DNA of 40,616 bases from Clostridia bacterium (GTDB taxonomy: Bacteria; Bacillota; Clostridia; Peptostreptococcales; Anaerovoracaceae): the NCBI GenBank assembly GCA_024689085.1, contig JAILDT010000068.1:1-40616 (forward strand), written 5' to 3'. Of this stretch, positions 1 through 8,093 are shown piece by piece (position 1 is the first letter of the stretch; each line of letters opens with the position of its first letter). The notes under the pieces were generated by a model. That model did not search any database, had not been told where the DNA came from, and was given only the letters and a program-made list of their open reading frames with translations. The position numbers and the translations under genes are program-made.

Positions 1-173
1 GACGGTTCTTCCACCGGCTCCGTCGCTTCTGTCTGTTCTGTCGCAGCCACCGGCTCCTGCGCTGCCTTGTCTCCTGCGCTGAGGAACATGAAGGCACCCA
101 AGGCGATCACCGCCACTGCAAAAACAGCAGTCAGGATTGGGAGTATTCTGTTTTTCGAAGTGTCTTTTGCCAT
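1..173 (-). CDS. Partial N-terminus of an anchored exported protein
   Basis: Only the first 57 or so codons are inside the window; the gene continues past the left edge. The start ATG (171-173) has a GGGGTGAG ribosome site a few bases upstream. The peptide begins MAKDTSKNRILPIL, followed by a hydrophobic segment at about residues 9-32 and then a low-complexity stretch rich in Ala, Thr, Glu and Pro. This looks like a signal anchor followed by a flexible extracytoplasmic linker. There is no lipobox cysteine. No function can be given. It follows the terminator of the cobalamin/heme operon, so it is probably transcribed separately. Confidence 0.6.
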   Translation of the reverse strand, partial: MAKDTSKNRILPILTAVFAVAVIALGAFMFLSAGDKAAQEPVAATEQTEATEPVEEP

Positions 174-280
174 ATGCTCTCACCCCGGTTCCATCGTTGT
201 CAGGAGTAGTTTTCTACGTCTATATTTTCTCACAAGCGTCGATTGTACCGCAACAAGAACACTCTTAAATTATGTTTAAC

Positions 281-308
281 AAAAAAGGCACCGCCATAGG
301 GCGATGCC
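281..308 (-). terminator. Intrinsic terminator of the cbiL-DUF819 operon
   Basis: On the minus strand a 9-bp stem (arms 300-308 and 287-295, one G-U pair) with a 4-base loop is followed by six U residues (281-286). It lies 20 bases after the stop codon of the DUF819 gene. Confidence 0.85.
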
Positions 309-328
309 TGAGATGATTGTTTTTGCAC

Positions 329-1537
329 TTACAGTCCGATGAGTGTTCCGGCGAAGATACCGTAGTAGTTGCCGAGGACGTATCCCAGCGTTCCCACAAG
401 GATGGCCGGCACAATGAGGGCGTTCCATCCTTTCGCGATGGCCATGGCTGCCGCAGTGGTCGGTCCGCCGATATTGGCGTTGGAGGAGATGATGATCTCT
501 TCCAGGCCGAACTTCAGCAGCTTGCCGAAGACGAATGAGAACAGCATGTTCACGAATACGATGATCGCGCAGAACAAAAGCAGCAGCGGCGCTTTTGTCA
601 CGATCATGTAGATGGACGCCGGAACGCCGATGACTGCGAAGAAGATGTGGATCAGGTATGTACCGATTTCCTGCGCGCCAGGCATATCTCCAAGCTGCCT
701 CGGGAACAGCGTTGCCACCAGCATGGTCAGCGATGTGATGATCAGGTACTTGTTTCCCAGCAGACCGTTCAAAAGCGACAAACCGAAGTTCGATGTCGGA
801 ATCAGTCCCGCAAAGACTTCTGCAATCTTGACGGATACCGCTACGATCACAAGAGAAAGCGCGATGCAGAGCGCAATATCCTTCAGTGAAATCTGCTTCG
901 GCTGCCAGAACGTGGCGGCGCCTTTGTGTTCGCCGTCTCCGCTCTGTGCTTCCAGCTCATCGATGATCGGATGACGGTAGGCTTTCAGGAAGAACTTCGA
1001 TCCCGCCGCCGCGATCAGAGCGAAGAAATACAACGCCATCAGCAGGTTGTCTGCAACGACCGACGAAGAAACCAGTTCTCCGCCGACGCTGTACGCGTCT
1101 GCCATAGCGACCAGATTCACGCTGCCGCCTGTATAGGTACCAATCATCATCGGCAGCACCAGCCCGAGATCCGCCAGGGATCCTTTCAGCAGGTTGTATG
1201 CCACGATACCGCCGGCAACGGTGCCGATCCCGCTGATCAGATAGATGATCAGCAGCCGGCCGCTCTCCCGTCCGATCTTCTTGATATCCGCGTTGAACAG
1301 AAGCATCGGTATCGCCAGCGGAATGATGTAATCCCATACGAAATCGTAAGCCGCCGCATCCAGCGGAATAATGCCCGTATTGGAAAGAGCCATGGCGAAG
1401 ATGAGCGCCATGACGCAGCCCGTCACCTTCGAACCGATCTTTGTCTTCTGCTCAAGATATACCGCCATCGTAGCGATCGCCGCCAGTATCGCGAACAGAG
1501 CCCATGTATTTTCTGCACTTATCAGTGTATGTTCCAT
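329..1537 (-). CDS. DUF819 family integral membrane protein
   Basis: A 402-residue, very hydrophobic protein with about ten predicted membrane segments. The N-terminal region (residues 10-120) contains repeated glycine-rich helices and a conserved-looking IPLAIPMLLF stretch; the C-terminal half has SNANIGGPTTAAAMA followed by further helices. This pattern fits the DUF819 (YjcL-like) family, which resembles secondary transporters but has no settled substrate. The start ATG has GGAG seven bases upstream. It begins 25 bases after hemB and is the last gene before the terminator, so it is probably co-transcribed with the tetrapyrrole genes. A role in moving a precursor or metal is inference from position only. 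Confidence 0.8.
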   Translation of the reverse strand: MEHTLISAENTWALFAILAAIATMAVYLEQKTKIGSKVTGCVMALIFAMALSNTGIIPLDAAAYDFVWDYIIPLAIPMLLFNADIKKIGRESGRLLIIYLISGIGTVAGGIVAYNLLKGSLADLGLVLPMMIGTYTGGSVNLVAMADAYSVGGELVSSSVVADNLLMALYFFALIAAAGSKFFLKAYRHPIIDELEAQSGDGEHKGAATFWQPKQISLKDIALCIALSLVIVAVSVKIAEVFAGLIPTSNFGLSLLNGLLGNKYLIITSLTMLVATLFPRQLGDMPGAQEIGTYLIHIFFAVIGVPASIYMIVTKAPLLLLFCAIIVFVNMLFSFVFGKLLKFGLEEIIISSNANIGGPTTAAAMAIAKGWNALIVPAILVGTLGYVLGNYYGIFAGTLIGL

Positions 1538-1562
1538 ATTGTTTCTCCGGCCAGTTCCTTTG

Positions 1563-2546
1563 TTAGCCTATTTTCCCTTCGTCAATCAGTTTCGCCAGTT
1601 CTTTCGCAAAGTATGTAATGTACATGCCTGCTCCTGCACGGAACGCACCGATGGCCATCTCGCTGATGATTCTTTCTTCATCGATCCAGCCATTCTGTGC
1701 CGCTGCCTTGACCATGGAGTATTCCCCGCTGACGCTGTAAGTCGCCACCGGAATGTTGGTCGCGCTGACGACGCGCTCCAGCAGATCGTAGAAGGCCATT
1801 GCCGGCTTCACGATGAGGAAATCCGTTCCTTCCTCCACGTCCAGCAGCGCTTCCTTCATGGCTTCTCTGCCATTGTGGTAATCCATCTGGTAGCTCTTTC
1901 TGTCGCCGAAGTGCGGTGCGGAATCCGCCGCGTCACGGAACGGTCCGTAGAATGCCGACGCGAATTTGACTGCATAGGACATAATCGGTGTATTGATGAA
2001 TCCGTCCTCATCCAGTTTCTCACGAATCGCGGCAACGTGTCCGTCCATCATGTCGGACGGCGCAACGATGTCCGCGCCTGCTTCCGCCTGAGAACTTGCG
2101 ATCTGTGCCAGCATCTTCAGTGTCTTATCATTATCTACGTACTCTCCGTCGAGAATACCGCAGTGCCCATGGGACGTGTATTCGCACATGCAGACGTCCG
2201 CGATGTAGAGCATGTCCGGAAATTCCTTTTTGCCTTCTCTGAGCGCCCTCTGTACGATGCCGTCGTGAGCGTAGGCCTGGCTGCCGCATTCATCCTTATG
2301 CTCCGGAATACCGAACATCAGAATGTTGTTGACGCCTAGGTTTGCCGCCTCTTCCAATGCGTACGGCAACTGATCCACGCTGTAGCGGTACTGACCCGGC
2401 ATGGACGGGATCTCCTCCTTGATGCCTGTACCGTCAATGGCGAAAATCGGATAGATGAGCGAGGATTTGTCCACCCTCGTTTCTCTGACCATCTTTCGCA
2501 TGGCTTCCGTTGTACGTAATCTTCTCGGTCTTACTTTCAGTTCCAT
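1563..2546 (-). CDS. hemB: Porphobilinogen synthase (5-aminolevulinate dehydratase)
   Basis: HemB condenses two 5-aminolevulinate molecules to porphobilinogen in the cytosol, the first common tetrapyrrole step. The 327-residue length is normal. Visible motifs are the cysteine-rich metal site DVCMCEYTSHGHCG, the segment ADIVAPSDMMDG, and the two Schiff-base lysine regions around SYAVKFASAFYGPF and FLIVKPAMAFYD. The three cysteines suggest the zinc-dependent type. The ATG at 2544-2546 is chosen because GGAGG lies eight bases upstream; an in-frame GTG five codons earlier overlaps that ribosome site and is unlikely to start. It lies 18 bases after cobA/hemD in the same operon. hemA and hemL, which make its substrate, are not in this window. 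Confidence 0.97.
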   Translation of the reverse strand: MELKVRPRRLRTTEAMRKMVRETRVDKSSLIYPIFAIDGTGIKEEIPSMPGQYRYSVDQLPYALEEAANLGVNNILMFGIPEHKDECGSQAYAHDGIVQRALREGKKEFPDMLYIADVCMCEYTSHGHCGILDGEYVDNDKTLKMLAQIASSQAEAGADIVAPSDMMDGHVAAIREKLDEDGFINTPIMSYAVKFASAFYGPFRDAADSAPHFGDRKSYQMDYHNGREAMKEALLDVEEGTDFLIVKPAMAFYDLLERVVSATNIPVATYSVSGEYSMVKAAAQNGWIDEERIISEMAIGAFRAGAGMYITYFAKELAKLIDEGKIG

Positions 2547-2564
2547 TCTATCTTCCTCCACTTT

Positions 2565-4067
2565 CTAGTGCTTTCGCATATCTATCACAAGCTGTGTGAG
2601 GCTGTCCATGGTTGCCTCCTCAGCCATAAAGGTCTTCATTCCGTAGCTGTCCGCCGCAGCTCTCGTCTGCTTGCCGATGCAGGCCGCTCTGACAAGACGG
2701 AAGTCCAGTTCCGGATTTCTGGTGACGAATCCCCGCACCGTCGACGCGCTGGTGAATACTGCGCAGTCGATTTTGTCTGCCTCGAAGAGAGCCGCTTCAT
2801 CCACGAGATCCTGCGCCGCATCGATGGTGTCATAGGTTGCGATATCTGTAACGCCCGCGCCGGACTTCGTCAGCGCCGCCACGAGTTCTTCGTTTCCCAG
2901 TGCCGCCCGCGGAATCAGAATCTGATTGCCTTCCCCGACGAGTTCCGCCAGCTCTCTGCCCAATGTTTTCCCATCGTAGATGGATGGTACAAAATCAACA
3001 AGCAGGTGCCGGTTCGACAGTTCCTTCTTCGTTCCTGTACCGATTGCCGCGATCTTCACGCCTGCCAGAGAGCGTACGTCCCTGCCGGCCTTCCGAAGCA
3101 CATCGAAGAACACCCGCACGCCCGTCGGACTGGTGAACACAATCCACGTATACGTGCTGATCTTGTCCAGAGCCGCTTCCAGTTCGCTCTGATCTTCCCG
3201 GGCTTTCGTTTCGATGGACGGCAGTTCCAGCACTTCCGCGCCCAGCTTCCGCAGGCGCGCCGCCATGCCGGAAATCATACCGCGCGGACGTGTCACGATG
3301 ACTTTGCTTCCCGCCAGCGGCAGTTTCTCATACCAGGCGAACGCATCTGCCAGACTGCAGACCTTGCCCACGATGATGATTGCCGGCGTTTCGATGCCCT
3401 GGCGTTTTACCTCTTCCTCCAGGGTACCAACCGTAGCGACAACGCGCTTCTGCCCTGCTGTGGTTCCCTGCTGCAGCACGGCAGCCGGCATATCCGGATC
3501 CATACCTGCCTGCAGGAGTCCGCCGCAGATGTACGGCAGCCTCGCAATGCCCATGAGGAACACCAGGGTTCCTTCTGTGCGAACCAGCGCCTCGTAATCG
3601 ATGTCATCATCGGAACCTTTTCTCTTATGCCCGGTGATGATGTGCAGGGACGATGTGTAATCCCTGTGGGTGACCGGAATGCCGTTATAAGCCGGCACCG
3701 CGATCGGCGACGTCACGCCCGGCACTACCTCATAAGGCACGCCCTGTTCTGCCAGCAGTTCCAGCTCCTCGCCGCCTCTTCCGAAGAGGAACGGATCGCC
3801 GCCCTTGAGACGGACCACCTTCTTGCCTTTCAGCGCTTCTTCTAAAAGCACCTTGTCGATCTGCTCCTGCGGCATGGTGTGGTTGCCCGACCGCTTGCCG
3901 ACGCTGATGGTCTCCGCCCCTTCCGGGAACAGGGAAAACAGCGCGTCTCCAATGAGCGCGTCGTAGACGATGATGTCTGCTTCTCTGATTGTCTCGATTG
4001 CCTTGACAGTGAGCAGTCCCAGATCACCTGGACCTGCGCCGACCAGCCAGACTTTTCCTGTAGTCAT
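2565..4067 (-). CDS. cobA-hemD: Fused uroporphyrinogen-III methyltransferase / uroporphyrinogen-III synthase
   Basis: A 500-residue two-domain enzyme. Residues 1-240 are the SUMT domain, which methylates uroporphyrinogen III at C2 and C7 to give precorrin-2; visible motifs are VGAGPGD, VRLKGGDPFLFGRGGEE and the GVTSPIAVPAYNGIPVTHR region. Residues about 250-500 are the HemD domain (VIVTRPRG, IVFTSPTGV, AVFTSASTV), which closes hydroxymethylbilane to uroporphyrinogen III. The fusion is common in Bacillota and couples ring closure to the branch toward siroheme and cobalamin. Its ATG overlaps the hemC stop as TAATG, so translation is probably coupled. It is downstream of the cbiL riboswitch. Confidence 0.97.
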   Translation of the reverse strand: MTTGKVWLVGAGPGDLGLLTVKAIETIREADIIVYDALIGDALFSLFPEGAETISVGKRSGNHTMPQEQIDKVLLEEALKGKKVVRLKGGDPFLFGRGGEELELLAEQGVPYEVVPGVTSPIAVPAYNGIPVTHRDYTSSLHIITGHKRKGSDDDIDYEALVRTEGTLVFLMGIARLPYICGGLLQAGMDPDMPAAVLQQGTTAGQKRVVATVGTLEEEVKRQGIETPAIIIVGKVCSLADAFAWYEKLPLAGSKVIVTRPRGMISGMAARLRKLGAEVLELPSIETKAREDQSELEAALDKISTYTWIVFTSPTGVRVFFDVLRKAGRDVRSLAGVKIAAIGTGTKKELSNRHLLVDFVPSIYDGKTLGRELAELVGEGNQILIPRAALGNEELVAALTKSGAGVTDIATYDTIDAAQDLVDEAALFEADKIDCAVFTSASTVRGFVTRNPELDFRLVRAACIGKQTRAAADSYGMKTFMAEEATMDSLTQLVIDMRKH

Positions 4068-4942
4068 TATTCGTAGCGCCCTTTCATTGTCTTTGCCAGT
4101 TCAATACCGAGTTCTTCCGCCATGTACGGGCTGCCGGTCATGGACTCTCTGTGCCATTTGCCGGTCGCCTCGTCATAGTACAGGCCCTCGATGGTCATCT
4201 TATCTTCGCCGCAAACTGCAAAAGCAGCAATCGGCGACGAACAGCCGCCGTCGAGCCATTTGACAAAGGCCCGCTCCGCCCGCACTTCTCGCTCTGTATT
4301 CACATCGTTGTACCCGAAGGCCCAACCGTAATCTCCGTCCTTTCTTCCCTGTACAGCCAGGACGCCCTGTCCCGCCGCCGGGAGGATCTCGGACGGTTCA
4401 AAATATTTGTAGATTCTGTCTTCCAGACCGAGCCGGATCAGTCCCGCCGCAGCCAGCACCAGCGCGCCGTACTGCCCTTCATCGAGCTTTTTCAGACGCG
4501 TCTGCACATTGCCCCTGACACTCTCCACCTTCGCCTGGGGATACAGTTTCTCGATTTGAATCCGTCTGCGGAAGCTGGAACTTCCAATCGGTTTGCTGAA
4601 ATCAATCTCTGTTGCGCCTTCCGGCAGTACCAGGACGTCCCGCGGATCCTCGCGTTCCGAAAATGCGATGATCGGCAGTTCCTCCGGCAGCTCCATCGGC
4701 ATGTCTTTCAGGGAATGCACGGAAATGTCGCTGCGCCCTTCCAGAAGCGCATGATCCAGTTCTTTGACGAAGAGGCCTTTGCCGCCGATCTTGTCCAGGG
4801 TTTTATCAAGAATCTTATCTCCTGTGGTCTTCATTTTGACCAGTTCATACTTGATGCCCAGACTGGTCAGATAGTCCCCGACGATTTTACTCTGGATGAC
4901 GGCGAGTTTACTCTCTCTTGTGCCGATTCTTATGGTCTTCAT
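4067..4942 (-). CDS. hemC: Porphobilinogen deaminase (hydroxymethylbilane synthase)
   Basis: HemC polymerises four porphobilinogens to hydroxymethylbilane. The 291-residue protein starts MKTIRIGTRESKLAV, a typical substrate-binding start. The catalytic aspartate is in HSLKDMP (Asp80), the arginines of SSFRRRIQI and RGNVQTRL are present, and Cys234 in DGGCSSPIAA is the attachment site of the dipyrromethane cofactor. Length is slightly short but all domains are present. The start overlaps the sirC stop as ATGA, and the stop overlaps the cobA-hemD start, so the three genes form one translation-coupled unit. Confidence 0.97.
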   Translation of the reverse strand: MKTIRIGTRESKLAVIQSKIVGDYLTSLGIKYELVKMKTTGDKILDKTLDKIGGKGLFVKELDHALLEGRSDISVHSLKDMPMELPEELPIIAFSEREDPRDVLVLPEGATEIDFSKPIGSSSFRRRIQIEKLYPQAKVESVRGNVQTRLKKLDEGQYGALVLAAAGLIRLGLEDRIYKYFEPSEILPAAGQGVLAVQGRKDGDYGWAFGYNDVNTEREVRAERAFVKWLDGGCSSPIAAFAVCGEDKMTIEGLYYDEATGKWHRESMTGSPYMAEELGIELAKTMKGRYE

Positions 4943-5409
4943 AGTATTCCTTCCTCCGTCAGTATCTGCTGGATGCGCTCGCGCACCCTGCGTGCTTTCC
5001 TATGATCATCGCCAGATGCGCTGACGCCGATGACTGTCTCCCCCTGGCGCACGATGCCCGGGAAGTAGAAGTCGCAGAGTTCCCTGTCGCTGGCGTTGTT
5101 GACCGGAATTCCTTTCTTCCGGCATGCCGCCGCGATCTGCGCGTTCAGTTCTTTGTCGTCAGTAGCCGCGAAAACAATATCACGGCCTTCGAGGTCTTCC
5201 ATTTCGAATTCCCGCATGATCCAGCTGGCGTTCCCATCTTCCACGAGAGCGAGAATGCTGCCATCTCCCTCCGGCGCCACGACGGTGATGCACTCCGTAA
5301 ACGGCTGCAGGACCGCGATCCTTCTGGTTGCAATCGTTCCTCCTCCTACAAAAAGGATGTCTTTGCCGCTCAGATCCATGTAAAGCGGAAAAAATGGTTT
5401 CTTACTCAC
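4939..5409 (-). CDS. sirC: Precorrin-2 dehydrogenase (siroheme synthase N-terminal type)
   Basis: A 156-residue single-domain protein that oxidises precorrin-2 to sirohydrochlorin with NAD, supplying the substrate of CbiK. The dinucleotide-binding motif FVGGGTIATRR lies near residues 20-30, followed by the Rossmann strands (ITVVAPEG, DIVFAATDD) and the dimerisation segment NNASDRELCDFYFPGIV. It lacks a ferrochelatase or methyltransferase domain, so it is not a full CysG. It starts at GTG with AGGAGG eight bases upstream; this ribosome site lies inside the Lys/Arg-rich last codons of the upstream gene, and the GTGA overlap indicates coupling. Confidence 0.93.
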   Translation of the reverse strand: MSKKPFFPLYMDLSGKDILFVGGGTIATRRIAVLQPFTECITVVAPEGDGSILALVEDGNASWIMREFEMEDLEGRDIVFAATDDKELNAQIAAACRKKGIPVNNASDRELCDFYFPGIVRQGETVIGVSASGDDHRKARRVRERIQQILTEEGIL

Positions 5410-6530
5410 TGCTTTTTCCTCCTCTTCAGGACCAGATTCAGGATTCCGCCCACGATGATGATGAGGAGCGCGATATAGATGACGCGCTTGGCCGCTTCCT
5501 GCGGCACCTTCGTCACGGAACCAATAGTGTCCTTGTAAAAAGTCAGTTCGTATTCGATCTCCACTGGGTCTCCCATAGCCGTCGTATCGGCAATGACGGG
5601 AATCGGCTGATCGAATACCGCGACCGGTATGGTGAACGTGGAGTTTCCCCCATCCGTTGATTCATTTTCGTATTTCACACCGGCAATCTTCATGTAATCG
5701 TAGTGGGAACTGCTCCACAGGAGCCTGGCATACGCCTTTCCCCCTTTGACGATGAACCAGGTCGGCGAACTGACCGACGCTCTCCCGGAACCGCCCGTCA
5801 TATTGACTTCGACGGAGTACGTATCGTCCTCCATGTCCACGTCGGCAGGAATCAGATAGTTCACGGCGTTCCCTGTCTGTTCCGCCGTCTGGTTGCTGCT
5901 CTGATTCTGACTCTCTTCCTTGCCCTGATTCTCATCGTACTGTTCCACGGCTTTATCGATGAGGTCGTAGTCCGGCAGTTTGATCTTCAGTGCGCCTTCC
6001 GGCAGGCTGGAGGCATCGATAAGAACGTCACGGTCGTACCATTGCTTCTCCTTCTTGCTGAAGGCCGCGCAGGCAATCGGCGCATTCAGAGCCTCGACTG
6101 GAATGGTAAAACTGCCTCTGTAATCTTTCTCCTCCGCGAAGATATAATCCTCTTTCGGTGCTTTTGCGGCGTCCGTCGCCTTGCCCATGTACACGCATTC
6201 GTAGCTGGTGCTGTCGATGGTCATGACGGCTTCCATCTTCTTGCCCTTGACGGTCAGATGGCAGGAATAGATGCTGAAGAAACTGGAGCTGCTCTCCATG
6301 TCCGCTTCGTACTCGCCGTTTTTGACGCTGTTGCCGTAGATCGGCGTCATACCGTACTTGCCGACGTCCTTGGTCTCTGCTGTCTCAGCACTTGAGGCCA
6401 CGTCTTCGTAACCCTCGGCAGCGTAAGTATCTGCCGGGCAGAAAACAGTCAGCGACACAGCAAGAACCGCGGCGAAAAAGATTCCCGCGATGCTTCTCTG
6501 GATTGACTTGTGTACTCTGCATTCTGCCAT
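5406..6530 (-). CDS. Membrane-anchored two-domain NEAT-like exported protein
   Basis: A 374-residue surface protein. Residues 1-38 look like a signal peptide. Domain 1 (about 60-175) contains LTVKGKKMEAVMTI, FTIPVEALNAPI and a WYDRDVLID segment. A Gln/Asn/Ser-rich linker spans 195-220. Domain 2 (about 222-345) contains GGSGRASVSSPTWFIVKGGKAY (two parts), LLWSSSHYDYMKIAGVKY, FTIPVAVFDQPIPV and ADTTAMGDPVEIEYELTF. A membrane helix (350-367) and KRRKKQ tail anchor it. The domain style resembles iron-transport-associated (NEAT) beta-sandwiches, but heme or corrinoid binding is inference. The same two domains occur in the lipoprotein at 11620-12426. It starts 13 bases after cytosolic cbiK with AAGGA seven bases before ATG, so metal or tetrapyrrole capture is the likeliest role. 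Confidence 0.72.
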   Translation of the reverse strand: MAECRVHKSIQRSIAGIFFAAVLAVSLTVFCPADTYAAEGYEDVASSAETAETKDVGKYGMTPIYGNSVKNGEYEADMESSSSFFSIYSCHLTVKGKKMEAVMTIDSTSYECVYMGKATDAAKAPKEDYIFAEEKDYRGSFTIPVEALNAPIACAAFSKKEKQWYDRDVLIDASSLPEGALKIKLPDYDLIDKAVEQYDENQGKEESQNQSSNQTAEQTGNAVNYLIPADVDMEDDTYSVEVNMTGGSGRASVSSPTWFIVKGGKAYARLLWSSSHYDYMKIAGVKYENESTDGGNSTFTIPVAVFDQPIPVIADTTAMGDPVEIEYELTFYKDTIGSVTKVPQEAAKRVIYIALLIIIVGGILNLVLKRRKKQ

Positions 6531-6543
6531 TGCTGTTTCCTTG

Positions 6544-7320
6544 TTATATGTTTTCCGCGTCTGCGGCGTGTTTCGCGAACAGTTCCCGGATTTCTTCGTG
6601 TTCTCCCAGTCCCTTCAGGATGACCTCTGTCTGATATCCATCCGCCTCCAGACGGTTCTTCCAGGAGTCCGGGCTGCCGCCTGCAAGATCGTTAATTGCG
6701 TGGTCTCCCGCCACGATCATGAGAGGCGCCAGAACAACGTCTCTGTATCCTGACGCTGCAAGTTTCGCCCTGGCCTCTTCGAAGGTCGGCGTGCCTTCCA
6801 CTGTACCGACAAAAACGCAGTCTGATGCTTTTGCGAAAGCATCCTGCAGCTGTCCGTAAACCGGCACCGGGTGCTTGTCCGATCCATGTCCCATGAGCAT
6901 CAGGGCTTTGCTGTCTGCATCGCCCAGACACAGCTGCGGCATGAGCCGCGCCACGGTTTCCCTGTCCACTTCCGTAAAGAGCAGCGGCCGCCCGACAGCG
7001 ATGCGTTCGAACTGTCCCGCGCTGTCTCTGACAATCTCCATCAGCCGCTGGTTCTCGTATCCATCTGACAAATGGGTCGGCTGCACAATGACATCCTTGA
7101 TCCCCTCCGCCGCCAGCTTTCCGAGCGCCTCCTCCGGTGTATCCACAATCAGGCCTTCATTCTTTGCAACTTTCTTGATGATGAAGTTGCTCGTCCAGGC
7201 GCGGCGCACCACTCTGTCCGGGAAACGCTCCGCCAGTTTCTGTTCGATGGCGCCGATGGTGCGTTCCCGCGTTTCCGGGTATGAAGTTCCGAAGCTCACG
7301 ACGAGCAGTGCCTTATCCAT
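6544..7320 (-). CDS. cbiK: Cytosolic sirohydrochlorin cobaltochelatase
   Basis: CbiK inserts cobalt into sirohydrochlorin, the committing step of anaerobic cobalamin synthesis. The 258-residue protein has no signal sequence, starts MDKALLVVSFGTSYPETRE, and carries the metal-binding histidines in MLMGHGSDKHP (His145) and VAGDHAINDLAG (His207), the positions known to bind cobalt in the Salmonella enzyme. The VQPTHLSDGYE and VGTVEGTPTFEEA segments are also typical. It is two bases from the ABC-2 permease and 13 bases before the NEAT-like gene. A second, exported member of the family is encoded at 10312-11523. Confidence 0.96.
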   Translation of the reverse strand: MDKALLVVSFGTSYPETRERTIGAIEQKLAERFPDRVVRRAWTSNFIIKKVAKNEGLIVDTPEEALGKLAAEGIKDVIVQPTHLSDGYENQRLMEIVRDSAGQFERIAVGRPLLFTEVDRETVARLMPQLCLGDADSKALMLMGHGSDKHPVPVYGQLQDAFAKASDCVFVGTVEGTPTFEEARAKLAASGYRDVVLAPLMIVAGDHAINDLAGGSPDSWKNRLEADGYQTEVILKGLGEHEEIRELFAKHAADAENI

Positions 7321-7322
7321 AT

Positions 7323-8054
7323 CTACAAATTCTTTTTCTTATATACAAAAGCAACGGAAATCGCCGAGAAGATCGCCAGATAAACCAGCAGCACAATCCA
7401 TCCGAAGACTCCCGTCGAGCCTCCCGCCGATACACTTCTGATCATCTCGCAGGCCTGAGACAGAGGCAGCAGTTCCACCACCTGACGGATGCCCATCGGC
7501 ATCTGGTCTGTTGAGAAGAAGGTATTGCACAGGAAGGACATCGGCATAATGATGTACGACGTGAAACGCGGCGCATCCGTGTAACTCTTTGCCAGGAACG
7601 ACAGCACGAGGGCGATGGTCGAAAAGACCAGGCCGTTCAGAAACATCACCAGGAAGGACCATCCATTGAAGGTCAGATCCGCCGCGATTGGCAGCGTGAT
7701 CAGCATGATGATGCCTGCCGCATACATCCCGCGCAGGCTGCCGCCGATGACCTGTCCCAGGATGAACTGCCAGAGCGGTGTCGGCGATACCATGACCTGA
7801 TCCAACGCCTTTTCATAGAGTCGCTGGACGCTCATGTTCTGCGCCACCGCGCTGAAGCTGCCGGTCATCGTCGACATAGCCACAATGCCCGGCACCAGAA
7901 AGTTCAGATACGGCTCGCCGTGGGACGTGGTCTGGATTCCGAGTCCGAACACGATAAGATACATCAGCGGCGTGATTGTGGCCGCTAATGTGATCTTGTA
8001 GAAGTCCCTCCGGAACTCTCTCCACTTTTCCCACAAAACTGCGATGATTCCCAT
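7323..8054 (-). CDS. ABC-2 type transporter permease
   Basis: A 243-residue membrane protein with about six helices, of the ABC-2 (NodJ/DrrB-like) exporter type. The first cytoplasmic segment WREFRRDFYKITLAATITPLMYL, the LVPGIVAMS turn and the conserved late segment around PMSFLCNTFFSTDQMP, in which the FFS-x-x-MP core is characteristic, are visible. Together with the ATPase upstream it would form an exporter. Its placement between cbiL and cbiK under a cobalamin riboswitch is not standard for a cobalamin operon. The substrate is unknown; a metal chelator, tetrapyrrole or modified lipid are all possible. The ribosome site is weak, AAAGG eleven bases before ATG. Confidence 0.85.
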   Translation of the reverse strand: MGIIAVLWEKWREFRRDFYKITLAATITPLMYLIVFGLGIQTTSHGEPYLNFLVPGIVAMSTMTGSFSAVAQNMSVQRLYEKALDQVMVSPTPLWQFILGQVIGGSLRGMYAAGIIMLITLPIAADLTFNGWSFLVMFLNGLVFSTIALVLSFLAKSYTDAPRFTSYIIMPMSFLCNTFFSTDQMPMGIRQVVELLPLSQACEMIRSVSAGGSTGVFGWIVLLVYLAIFSAISVAFVYKKKNL

Positions 8055-8070
8055 ACGTACTGATGCCTTT

Positions 8071-8093
8071 GCTTCTATTTGCTTCTATTTGCT
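8071..8093. repeat. 10-bp tandem duplication at ATPase stop codon
   Basis: The decamer GCTTCTATTT occurs twice in a row (8071-8080, 8081-8090), followed by GCT. On the minus strand this spans the TAG stop of the ATPase and part of the gap before the permease. Confidence 0.8.
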
